Below, piece after piece: positions 1 through 11,051 of a stretch of DNA of 64,000 nucleotides. Source of the DNA: Rotaria socialis (taxonomy: Eukaryota > Rotifera > Eurotatoria > Philodinida > Philodinidae). Numbering within the stretch: position 1 is the first letter of the stretch; every line of letters begins with the position of its first letter. Under the pieces are notes generated by a model that saw nothing but the letters and a program-made list of their open reading frames with translations, was not told the origin of the DNA and did no database searches. The stretch spans positions 186,001-250,000 of the forward strand of contig CAJNYU010000114.1 in the NCBI GenBank assembly GCA_905331475.1, in the 5' to 3' direction. The position numbers and the translations under genes are program-made.

Positions 1-37
1 CAACAAAATGCATTTCAATTTGTCAATCTATTTTTAG

Positions 38-118
38 TTGGGTAGCCATCAACGAGCCAAAAAGAAACGTGATGAACTCCAAGCAGCTATTCTTGCTCAA
101 CGCAAAGCTCATAAATAA
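38..118 (+). CDS. RPL36: Ribosomal protein eL36 (RPL36), last exon only
   Basis: Final coding exon of the large-subunit ribosomal protein eL36, a cytosolic 60S component; the rest lies upstream of the window. A pyrimidine-rich tract ending in TAG at 35-37 is the splice acceptor. The exon reads LGSHQRAKKKRDELQAAI and ends QRKAHK at the TAA of 116-118. The pattern of a Gly-x-His followed by a basic RAKKKRDEL helix matches the C-terminus of animal eL36 (VGTHIRAKRKREEL in human, from memory). The tail is a few residues shorter than in vertebrates. AATAAA polyadenylation signals follow at about 172-182, only about 70 bp before the next gene. Confidence 0.85.
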   Translation: MGSHQRAKKKRDELQAAILAQRKAHK

Positions 119-171
119 ACAATTTAAAATCCTTGTTTATGCTTTGTTTTTAAAAGAAAATAAATACAAAA

Positions 172-182
172 AATAAAATAAA
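172..182 (+). promoter_or_regulatory. Polyadenylation signals of the eL36 gene
   Basis: Two overlapping AATAAA hexamers lie 54-64 bp after the eL36 stop codon. They are the only good candidates before the next gene begins at 253. Confidence 0.5.
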
Positions 183-252
183 GATTGAAGACGAAACATC
201 AATCATAAGCAAAAAAAGGAAATTTATTTTCTTTTTCTGTTATAGATATAAA

Positions 253-551
253 ATGGAGAGAACACCAATGCATGATCAATCCATGACACCATCACCTAAC
301 ACATTACCTGCTACGACAACGTCAGCTCATTCTAGCCAACCAACATCCAAAAGTATGGTCTATATTTGTGGTGAATGTCACAAAGATAATGAATTAAAAT
401 CTACAGATGTTATTCGATGTAAGAAGAAAAAAGAAGCTTATTTAGATGTTTCATTGTTATCGTTTTTCTTTCTTTTGTAGGTAACGAATGTGGTTATCGT
501 ATATTATATAAGAAACGTACAAAACGATTGATCGTATACGATGCCAGATAG
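253..551 (+). CDS. POLR2K: RNA polymerases I, II and III subunit RPABC4 (Rpb12/POLR2K)
   Basis: Small zinc-ribbon subunit shared by the three nuclear RNA polymerases. Exons 253-418 and 481-551 with a 62-bp intron give 78 residues. The conserved core begins VYICGECH and continues through a CxxC...CxxC zinc ribbon (CGEC, then CNEC after splicing) to [14 protein letters not shown], the invariant C-terminus of the family. Splicing in phase 1 rebuilds Arg-Cys-Asn-Glu-Cys, so the intron is well supported. The N-terminus carries a Ser/Thr/Pro-rich extension of about 35 residues, longer than in human. A TTTTTCTGTTATAG acceptor-like site sits 7 bp before the ATG, suggesting a 5'-UTR intron or trans-splice site. 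AATAAA occurs at 593-598. Confidence 0.93.
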
Positions 552-1234
552 TCTACATTGTTGTTATTGTTGTTTTTTTTTATTTTGTACAGAATAAAAA
601 TGCGATATCTGTGGCTCATGGAAATACAATAAAACGATACCTTAATGAAAAGAAAAGCAATAGAATTTGAATGAATATTTTTTAAAAGTCACGTCAGACG
701 AAAACGAAAAACTATCATTCTTACGGGTATTGTACTATTGAAGACAAGTCGTCTCTTATGAAGATAGACACCGATATAAACTTGTTGTAATCTCATATGT
801 TCATAATTTAGACTGATAACAAAGTTATGTTCAACAAAAATTTCAAAACGTAGAATTTTTGTATGATTATCGGAGAATCAATCTCATATAGGAAAGACGT
901 CAATTAACGTTAGGTATCTTACCATAGATATTATGAAAGCGTCTCTTTTAGATTTCTAGTATACACAAATTGAGTTCGTAATAGTATAAAAACCAAGTCG
1001 CAATACATTGGTATCGTTACAAAAATAAACTAATCATTCAAGGCCGTTATTAGTGTCTATATAATCTCAAATCGAAAGTAATCACCAATAAAACTACTCT
1101 GAGGCAGAGCCTAGAAAAATATTGTACCTCTAATATTTGAATCATACAAAAGCATTGGATGAATGTTCACGAAATCATGAAAATACACATTACTATGTTA
1201 AATAAGTAAATAATTTAATTATACATTAACTTAC
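552..1234. other. Intergenic, no gene recognised
   Basis: Contains the RPABC4 polyadenylation signal at 593-598 and otherwise AT-rich sequence with stops in all frames. I found no convincing continuation here of the minus-strand signal-peptide exon at 1235-1280. Confidence 0.5.
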
Positions 1235-1280
1235 CATGAATAGCTGAAAGTAAAATAAATACAACAACGTTTTTCTCCAT
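1235..1280 (-). CDS. Possible first exon encoding a signal peptide (orphan)
   Basis: On the minus strand an ATG at 1280 opens MEKNVVVFILLSAIH, a typical short signal peptide. It is followed directly by a consensus donor (GTAAGT) that would leave phase 1. Unspliced, the frame stops after 21 codons. It points away from the Ig gene starting at 1668, so the two would share a promoter of about 390 bp. No matching second exon was found, so this is either the first exon of a very small-exon gene, a relic, or chance. Confidence 0.3.
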
Positions 1281-1667
1281 AAAGTCAGCTTTCTTTCCTC
1301 TGTTAGAACATTGCCTCATAAAAAACGATTCAACCGATATTGCAAAACGAATTCGACTATTTGTTTAAACATCAATTCAACACTTAATAAATTATAATTT
1401 CTCTATTTATTACTAACTAGTTATTTAGAACTTGATTTATTACCTGTATTAATATCATAAGTATTCTTTTTCTCAATGAATAAAATTCAAGACATACAGA
1501 TTGTTTTCATTCTTTCAACTATCGCCAAAAACAACAATCATCTCTCTATTGTTTATTCAAGAGAAAACGAAGAGGCGTGTTCAAATACACCTCTATTTAA
1601 ATAGCGGATAGAAAGAAATCAAATATCATTATAAAGACGAGGTCATTTCATATCGGTCAGACTCGCC

Positions 1668-4600
1668 ATGAAAAATTTTCAAGGTAAAACTAAAATTCTT
1701 CCTTTGCTCAATTAGTTTTCGTTTCTCTATTACAGATCTATTCATATTATGTTTGTTAATAACAGCAGTCTCATCCATGGCTATATCTCCACATGGTGGT
1801 TATGTATCCATTGATGAAGGAGCTGACTTTTATATTGAATGCATTGGTCCTAGTCCAAAATGGATTATAGCTAAACGATTAATATCCGATACAGCTCGGT
1901 CAGAAGAAAATATTTCCTACTAAAAACTAAAGAGATAGATTTTTATTGTTTCAATTAGAATTTCAACACAATCAGTTCAAATGAATCGTAAATCTATTTT
2001 AACTATTCAAGGAATGAGTTCATCACTTGTTGGCCCATATTTATGTCAAACAAATCAATCTGTGTCAACGATTATTCTTCAAATAACAAGTATAAACATA
2101 GTTGAAATCTGCCCGAAAGCGCGACAAACAGAGATAGATATCTAAAATCCTTCGTTGAAATTTTACGAACAGTACCTCGTGAAAATAGCTCATCTCAGCA
2201 ATTTCGAAACAGTAGCGTTACAAAAACTTTGTCTCAAAATAAAATGTCTTCTTTTTTAAGAGCGTAAGTTAGATATGACAAAACAAATTCGTTTTATGGG
2301 TACGAATACAAATCATACAGTTTCATATGGTAATGATACTCGATTGAATTGTTTTGCTCAATATTATAGTGAAAAAGTATGAAGATAAACAAACTCCTCG
2401 AAACTATTTGATACCTTATTTTTATTCGAAGGCAATGGATTCACCTTATATACCAAAAATTCTTTGGTTTTTCGAAAGACGTCAATTGCATCATAATGGT
2501 AAAGAGTACGAAATTTGTATTAAAAAAAAGAACCGAACTTCAGATCTTCGATTTTAGAGCATAAATATATTTTCGGTGTTGATAGTTTATTTATTCGAAA
2601 TTTTACTTATCACGATCAAGGTGTTTATTTTTGTCGAGCTTTTATAACATTAAAAACTAGATTTTTAATGAAAATCTATCCTATTCTTGTACAATTGCAA
2701 AGTAAATCATTTCATGTGTTCCTATTAGATTTTGTTTTTATTAACTTGAACTCGGATTTATTGATTAAAAGATTCATCGCAGTTTGTCAACGAAACGTTG
2801 CCACCATCGCTTGAAAACAAAAATTGTGATAATTTAAACGAAACTGTAGTAACAAATAATACGATCTCGTATTGTAATACGGGTGGTTACGTATCAAATT
2901 GTACATGTCCACAGGGTCAAATTTGGAACGAAGACTATTCGCAATGTTCATCGCCAATGAGTACGTGTTCAATTGTTCTTTTTTATCAAAGTTATTTAAT
3001 TAGATTAGGAATCTTATAAGATATTTATTAAGCACATATTTTGCACGCAGAAAAAGCAGTTGAGAAAAAAACTCATTAGACTATTTCCGAGTGGTCTACT
3101 ATGAAGTAAAGAGAACTAAACGAGTCGCTCGATTGATCGATTTCAATAGCAATTCTTGTAAATGAAATTAGCGTAGTGATTTAAGTCAGTGTGAGAATAA
3201 CTTTGTTTTGGTTCCGATCTCATGTAGATTGATAGAATAATACTTGGGTTTACATGTACTGAACGCTTTCATACAGAGGAAGTAGTTCAGAAGTTTTGAT
3301 TACATGTATATTATACAAGGTTCCCGAAGATTTTATATTTTTTCTAGTAGTACTCTCAAAGAAAAAAAAATCTATAGAAAAATCCGTTCTTGAGAATGAT
3401 TGTAAATTTCTATCAGTTCAATTAGTAGACAATTGCTAAGCCTAGAAACACATTTATTATATTGTAATAATTTCATCACTAGTAGAAATAGTAAAAAAGA
3501 ACGTATGAATAAAATCGATTTGCATTTTCAATTGATTAATTGAATGTAGTGGAACTTGAGGAATCGCTCTATTGTTGCGAAGAAAAAAAGATGACTTCAA
3601 TGATGCAAAACAAAATTTTCTCGAAATCATGTTTTTTTTTAAATATAATCTCGATTTAGTTTCTTTCGTCAGCTTTTTTTCACTAGAATGAGTCTTAACC
3701 TTTTGGTTATCTAGTTCACTTAAGTACGATCGGAGATTTGATGTAGATTACAGCTTTTTAAAAGTTTCTTTCTTCAGTAATAGATTATTTTCTTTTTCCT
3801 TTAGGCTTTTTTTAAATTCCGGCATCGAGAAATCGTATTACTGGATGTTCGTATCGGGTGGAAATCTCTAGATTTAGAATTTTATTCGCGCCCAAATAAT
3901 TTTTGTATGTCTAAATCCGCTAGAAGCTCTATGAACATTAAATATTAGTAGACTTCTAATGTTGATTAAGTCTGGACATAATCCTATGTTTTCTCTTGAC
4001 ATGCGTATCCGATTCAAAGTTTCTATAAGTAAAGCGTTGTTCAACAAACACCGACCGTTAATTCTTATTTCTTCTTTTTGTGTTCGTATAAAGATAGAAG
4101 ACAAACTTGATCATATTCGGTTCATTCATGGCACTATCTCTTAATCAACAAGTAGTTAGTCAACAATGTAATCATTATGTTAAAAGAAAATTGCTTAAAC
4201 TTTACATTGCTCCCAACTTCCTGAGCCACATTGTGAGTATCGCAAGTTATTGTGTACGTTTCAATCTAAAAGCTGGTTGTTCAATTCAAACTCTCCGTAC
4301 TAATAAGTTTGTTTTCAGTCTATTTCAGTTTAGAAATGAATTATACGACATACTTTTCACTATAACGATATTTATGTTGAAAAATAGTACATCCAAATGC
4401 TTGATAGGTCGCTTATAGTACTCATGTTTTAATTATTTCTGATTCGATTACATACTTGTAATGAATACCTATAAAAAAAACACTTCACAATAAAAAAGCA
4501 ACCTATTCCGGGCACACCAACGTTACCAAACAAACAAAATTAACGCAGCAAACCGATATTATTTATATGAATTTGATCTCTGATCATGCACGCTATTCTA

Positions 4601-6927
4601 ATCGGTAAAGAAAACATTTTGAGGATATCAATGGATTTATCCGGTGTTAATCCTAGTGGAAAAGTGATGATAGGCTTATGAGAATCTGTTCGATACAACT
4701 GATAATCAAAAGGGTTACAATAAACTTTTTGAATGCTTAATTAAAATCAGGTTATGATGTCTGTTGGGTGTTAAGAAGAGTCAAAAGAATCGTGCAAAAG
4801 ATTAGCTACGTTTTAACAGAGATAAATGGCGGGTAAATATAGAATAATAATGAATCTAGTACAGACCATGGGTAAACCCCTACACAGAATAGAAGCCCAC
4901 CCTCTGTGTTAGATTTCTCCATTGAAACTCAAGATTTACTTCATGAAAACTGAACTAAAACCGATGAACAATGAAAGGATAATCATTTTTCTATCAAATA
5001 ACGCAAAAACTGGCATCAGGGCATGCTTGATTACGAAATTATAGCATGTGGAACAGTGACACCACCCATGGATTTCTATTCTGTAGGAGGGTTCAGTAAA
5101 AAAAAATGTAGAAAATTCGTATTTCTATGCTAAGCGATAATACAATGCCCGAACATTTGGTTTTTTTTATAAAGGCTACAATTTTTCGGATCTTTTCTCA
5201 TCCAAGTCAATACTACTGGAAAATTCCGTTGATTTCAATCGATATATGAATGCTATCCTGAGTAATTGACTACTTCAAATACTCGTGAACAACCTAGAAG
5301 AATGTGTATTTTTTGTAACGGAAAAATCTCTAATGCTGTTCTATTATATTGAAATTTTCACCGAGAAATTAACTGTTTATGAATTAAAAGATTCCAATTT
5401 CATGAACATTTTATACATCAAACGTTTCAGAATTTTTGTTATTTTCTTCCTTTTATCATGGTCGAATAGAACTGGCCGGGTTACATTACCATAAATATGT
5501 TTCATCATATCATATAAACACGGGAAGATACACGCGAAATATTTATTTTTCTCTATGTGCAACAAATACTCCTCTAGCTCCAAGAGAAGAAAAACGCTTC
5601 TTAAAAAAGACTTTGAATCCTTTGCAAATGAGATGCACTTCAAAACTCAAGTATCATAGTTCTTACATATCATAAGTAGTTTGTTTGGCGATAAAACCTC
5701 TTATTTGACCTGAACGTATTTAATAAAAAAAATCTTTCTATTGTCCTTAAAAACATCATTAGAGATTGATATAAAAACACCAGTTGAAAATTCTCTTTAT
5801 CCTAATGCACATTGCTGCATCGAAGAAAAGCGTAATTAATTTGCTTGGTTTTAATGACTTGTTTTTAAAGTTGACAAAATTGCTTTGCTATTCTTCCCGA
5901 AATATGAATTGACATTTCTGTAAATGAATAATAAGATGTCTATTTTTCACACTTAGAAAGAATCATTAGTAGGAACGTTTTCTTTTATTAAAAATAGTTA
6001 TTATCAAAAGAGCATTTTGTTTTGCACACATTTTAATGACATCTATTTGTGGATTTTTTTCATAGATCAAAATCAAATCTTACAAATCATTCCTAATGTT
6101 TCTCATATGAATGTTGAATTGGGTCGTACGTATACGTTTGTTTGCCGATCAACAGATGATCGAATAGAGCCTGAATGGACTTATGAAAATGGAACAACTA
6201 TCGATTCAAGTACACATACTGAACAACCGTAAAGATTTTCATCTTTTATTAATTTGATTCTTTTCAAAAGCAAATCCTTCTATTATAATAGAATAACAAC
6301 ATATATATTGAGTGAAGGTCGTACTCTCTATCTTCGATTATCACCTGCTGTAAGCGGTACATATATTTGCCGTTCTCGCCCGGAAGAGAATTCAATATTG
6401 AAAGAGGAGTCGTCGATAACAACAACAACATCAATTACTTTAAGAGAACAAAGTTAGTGAGAAAAGAAAATCATTTCTTCCGGTTATATTTTCATGAATG
6501 AAACAAATAAATTTTGTTTTCAGTGATTGTTCAAACCAATGGAATATCATTTCAATCATCAGCACTCGCCGAATACCATGTACGAACAAATTCAACATTA
6601 TTTGTTGCTTGCCGTCCAGAATATTTTAATTTTCAATTAAAAACAAACTTATCTTATGTGCCGGCAGCTACACTAATACGAATTCATGGTAAAGGAGATA
6701 GTTGAAGAAGAGTTTCGTTTTCGTTTTCTAATTTCAATTCAATAGATAATAATCATTTTCTATTGACGGAACTAATCGATGGTTTACTTATTGATCGAAT
6801 ATCAAAAAGCGAAAGTGGAATGTATTTATGTATGGGAATGATTCCATTACCTGAACAACTGATTACCTCATTTTATCCGATTATGGTTTTTGTTTCCGAT
6901 CCTTCATGTGAGAATATTTTTATTTAG
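1668..6927 (+). CDS. Secreted or surface protein with four Ig-like domains and a Cys-rich insert
   Basis: Eleven exons with matching phases: 1668-1683, 1736-1898, 1959-2089, 2273-2376, 2432-2498, 2558-2701, 2772-2960, 6066-6228, 6292-6452, 6524-6688 and 6746-6927, giving 494 residues. The start gives MKNFQ then a hydrophobic signal peptide (LFILCLLITAVSS). Ig-like domains show the Cys...Trp...Tyr-x-Cys pattern: exons 2-3 (ends GPYLCQ), 4-6 (ILWFF; GVYFCRA), 8-9 (TFVCRS; EPEW; GTYICRS) and 10-11 (FVACRP; GMYLCMG). Exon 7 encodes a Cys-rich module with CNTGGYVSNCTCPQG. Intron 7 is 3.1 kb. No transmembrane segment was found. The 3' end is uncertain because a GTGAGA donor at 6908 could lead to further exons. 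I do not recognise an orthologue; adhesion or receptor-ectodomain function is inferred from domains only. Confidence 0.72.
2961..6065 (+). other. Large intron 7 of the four-Ig gene
   Basis: 3105 bp between two phase-1 exons, far larger than the gene's other introns (about 50-180 bp). It is AT-rich. Short open frames at 3874-4418 and 5285-5675 on both strands have no recognisable content and no splice partners. An insertion expanding the intron is possible, but I saw no terminal repeats. Confidence 0.5.
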
Positions 6928-8000
6928 TTGATGACCTATTATCTTTTTCTTTTCTTTTGTTTCTTTTTCTGTAGAAGAAAAGGGAAGATGAAAAAATGAA
7001 GAAAGAAACAAGAAGTAATGACACGTTCTTGTCGTCAACGCACAATCCTAGTTGACTCTGCTTCTTTTATTTTTCCTTTTACTCATTTTTTTTTTGGTTT
7101 ATTTGATATGATTCTTGTCTTTTCCTGTTCTTTTTCAATAAAAGAAAAAGTGATATAAGTCAATCTATGGAAAAAAATTATGTTGAACACCAACAAAAAC
7201 AACATATCAATACAAAGGTAGTATAGACTATTCAATAATTGACTAATCATTTAAAAGAAACACTATTCGAACCTCACTAGTAATGCTATTTTTTGCTATT
7301 GGAGTAATTGCTTTCTAATCACATATGTAAATAAATTAGTCAACAAAGCATTATCTAAACATACGAAGATTACAACCTTTGAAGAAAAAAAGTAGGCAAT
7401 AGATATTGCATGTTTCAAACATGAATGCTTCCGGTTAAGCGGATCTTCTTTAACGTCAAATCCTGTTAATTTCTATTGCCTAATCAAGCACAAACGAAGA
7501 AGAAAAGGAAACTTTTAACAGACATCAAACTTAGAGAAAATAAAACGCTAGCTAGAGACTTGAAAGTGATGCAAAATACGTTTTGAGAAATGAAAAGAAA
7601 ATTATTATCGATAGATTATTTTCTTAAACGGGTAAGGATGCATGGGCAGAAGAAAATGTTTTCCTTCTCTCTGTCTCTCTATTCTCTGGTCTCAAAATTC
7701 ATCAGCAACAATCTAACGTCTCCTTTTCCTTTCCCTATTCTTTCGGTTACTGTCTCTTATGTTCTCCTCTTAAGTCTTATAGATTATGATTACTTTTTTT
7801 TGTTCGGAAATAGAATTGACGACAGAAAAGTTACTCTTACCATTTTCTCACTTATTCATTCATGTAATCTATGTCTGACATCGTTATTCATTTTGGTAAA
7901 AGACAATTTTAGATACGATTTGTTTAAAAAAAATCACTGATCTTATCATTCGTTGTTAATCAGCTTTTTTTCCATCTAACACAAAAGAATCAAGACGACT
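6928..8000. other. Spacer between the Ig gene and the TMEM272-like gene
   Basis: Mostly low-complexity T/A-rich sequence. An open frame at 7590-7940 has no recognisable domain and a skewed, low-complexity composition. If the Ig gene has further exons, including a membrane anchor, they would lie here; none was convincing. Confidence 0.4.
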
Positions 8001-10939
8001 ATGGTATATTCATGTTGTAAATACAGAGTATTCTATCTTATTACTAAAGAAAGATTTTTATTCTTTTGCTTCAGTACGGTGATGGACATAATAATTTGTA
8101 CTCATCTCGGTGGTCGGTTACTGAACTTAAAGATCGCCAAACAAATATATCCGTTTTTGCACGTATATATGAAGAGTATACTGATGCTGAACACTTCTTT
8201 GATTTTGCTAAGAAAACAGCGGCGATACTCTTTCAAACAAGTAATTTCCATAGAAAATCGATTTCTCTTTAAATATTATATTTTCTTTGTGTTTATCTAG
8301 AAGCTGCATCGCTGATTTTTGCAGCTTCTCTTGTTCTGCCAATAATTATGATTAGTGTTGGTAAGATTGAAAATTTATATTTAATCACAGACATCTTCAC
8401 ATAAATTAATATTGATTTAGGCATCTCAAATTTAGAAGAATGTCCATTGGATCGAAATATTCCAGTTTTTGTACTTGTTGGCGGTGCCTTAGCTTTATTG
8501 AAATTACTACAAGTGCTTTGGAAACAATATAATCGTCATAGTGCTCCATCCGAGGAAGAAACTACTGATACGCAAAATGGATCGGTATGCTTCAAGTGCT
8601 TTACAATTATTCGGAGTAGATAATTCTTAGAAAACATAAATTTTATTCAGCGCTCAATAAATGACAAACTTACAAAGTCTCCAATTCGAGTTGTTCTAGT
8701 ATAAAGGATAGATCAATTAGAAGGCAAAAAGATGAAGAAGTACTTCATGCATCATATTAGAAATAATAAGACTCAATTTTTAGGGCATTTTATTTTACGA
8801 GGGTAATTAAAAAAGACTTGAAAGGAAGACACGACTTCTCGTAGCACGAATCCGTTTATCCAATAGTATTATGAATGCAAAATACACTGTTGCTAGAAAA
8901 TTATTTTTTCCACGTTCTCTTTTGAGACTAACTAATTTAAAAAGATTAAATTAAATTAAGTGAAGTTTATTAGAAAGTGAGCATGTTGAATATCCGATAT
9001 AGAAATTATTTTAACTTAAAGTGATTTTTGACAAGAAGTGATTAATAACGCATAAATCTCATGAGGAATCAGCTGTAAGAATCGAAAAACTCTAATAATA
9101 TTACTTAATTGCTTTTATTGTATTAGAATAGAAACATCTGAGTAACGTAAAGTGAAAGCAATCAAATGAAAATGTATGCTCAAAATAAAACGGTCTAGGA
9201 TGTGTAACAATACAAATTCGAAATTTTATCGATTAGTCTGAAGGAGTCACTTGATAACTTAGAATCTTTTATTATTGGAAGTTAGCTGAAATTCAATGGT
9301 CAACATTAAGATAACAGTTTTTGTTGCCAAGCGCAATTTCCTTCAAAATATAATTTCCTGCAAAGAACAAGCAAAATCTCATTTAAATTGTATAGCTTTT
9401 AATAGACGGTAAAGTCGTTTGCAACTACTTCCTGAAAGAAAATAAAATGCTGAACTTAAGTTTTTTTTATAAATCAAAAGACTCTAAACAATATTCAATA
9501 GTCAATTTAACAAAGCAATAGAATATAGGATATGCTAAAATTGCATGCAACTAATCAGAGTTAACAAAGGATATTATCTTTCTTATTACAGCGGAAGTAC
9601 AAAACTGTCATTGAAGTTTGTATTTGGTAGTAAAGGATAGTGTGCGAGACATTCTCTTGAAAAACAAAGATTTTCTCCCACGATAATTAGTTCGTGCAAT
9701 AGCAATAACATTTTACTCGATCAAATTCTTGCAATGAGATGTTGTCATTGGTTTAGTCTTTCTATAAAACATATAAAAAATAGTAGCACGTTGATCTCAG
9801 CTTTCTTGACCAAACATGTTCGTAGTAACAAATGAATTCTGTTGAGAATTGAATGTGAACAGATATTCTGTAGAACAAAAATGATAAATATTTATTAATA
9901 ATATTTGTTTTTGGGCTGTAAAAATTTGACTAACATCATATCCGCGTATCTCTGTGGAATTGAAATATAATTCTTATGAAAATTTAATACGATTGATACT
10001 GTTTTGATAAAAATTTATGCATTGAAGTATATGACGTTGATCAACACTTAATTATGTGAACAATTAAAAATAGATATAAAATGTGTCTTTGAGCCAGAGA
10101 AAGAAAGCTTATTAACACAGCCCCCCTGAGGTTAATATATAAAAATAGCACATGTGCTTTATATTCACTAAGCTGATCCGAAAACAAATTACAGGGAAAT
10201 CTTTTAAAAGTTCGTCCCTTTTATAAAAATTTGTAGTTAGACCGTTGTTTCTTTACTTACGCCTGCAATGCTGGCCTTGTCTTTATTTTTTTACTAAGGT
10301 CCGTAATGATGATGAGAGACTTAGAACCGTGATTACAGGGCTCCTTGATTAACAAAGACAGATTTTAATTACTGATGTCTGTAATGGGGTGGATGAGAAG
10401 TCGCAAAAATATTTCGGCTTAAAACTTCCAATCATTATTTTCTTCAAAAATATATGTGATCTCCACTGCTAACTGTCATAGGCTTACTAATAAATATAAG
10501 AACCCTAAAAATATTGACAGAGATCTATATTGATAATAATATATTAGTGCTGTGCAATACTAAATAGATTTTTGTTATATGAAAACGAGGAAATAATTTT
10601 CAAAATTGTTCTGCAACTTCAAAATGATTAGAAAAAACGTTTTACTCATTGAAATTCTAGACATTTATGGAAGGTCTTACAACAATATTTCTAATTATTT
10701 GGTTTATCTATGGTAATTATTTAATATTGCACTATCGTTTGCCACGTTTTGAACAAACAACAGAAGATCCTGAGAATTGGTGTTCGAAAAATGTTTATTT
10801 TCTAACAATAATCAGTGTCGCTTATACATATGCATCTGTTACAATCATGATTTTAGTTGTTTTTATTGTCGTCTTAACTGTACACCTTCAAAATCGTCGC
10901 CGTGCCATCCAAGAAGCTAAAGAGGCTGGATGCACATGA
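8001..10939 (+). CDS. TMEM272-like four-transmembrane protein
   Basis: Five exons with consistent phases (8001-8027, 8075-8240, 8301-8360, 8421-8584, 10661-10939) give 231 residues. After a hydrophilic N-terminus come four hydrophobic segments: one ending LVLPIIMISVG, one around NIPVFVLVGGALALL, one in the last exon (TTIFLIIWFIYGNYLI) and one near the end (MILVVFIVVLTVHL). The hallmarks are PIIMISVG, then LEECPLDRNIPVFVLVGG, then WFIYGN and a late WCSKNVYF. These match the order seen in animal TMEM272-like proteins, whose function is unknown; recognition is from memory of the family. The start is the least certain part, since the first exon is only 9 codons. Intron 4 is 2.1 kb and holds a dispersed repeat. 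AATAAA lies at 10985-10990. Confidence 0.72.
8585..10660 (+). other. Large intron 4 of the TMEM272-like gene
   Basis: 2076 bp, AT-rich, without open frames of note. Its 3' part (about 10118-10470) carries a copy of a dispersed repeat that recurs at 37793-38193. Confidence 0.55.
10118..10470. repeat. Dispersed repeat, copy 1 (intronic)
   Basis: Aligns along its length with 37793-38193. Both copies begin with a C-rich block (CAGCCCCCCTGAGG here), share GTAGTTAGACCGTTG, GATGTCTGTAATGGGG and CGCAAAAATAT, and end with TTCTTCAAAAATATATGTGA. The two copies are clearly diverged. No coding capacity; probably a non-autonomous DNA element. Confidence 0.65.
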
Positions 10940-11051
10940 CGAATTATATCTTTTGTTGTTTCGTTTTTATTTTTTATTTCTTTCAATAAATATATTTATC
11001 ACTGTAAAACATAAACACACACACAAACAAGCGCATGCATATAGCATATTT

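Noticed and set aside
7590-7940. 116-codon open frame between the Ig and TMEM272-like genes
   Set aside because: Low-complexity, T-rich composition, no signal or domain, and no splice logic with its neighbours.
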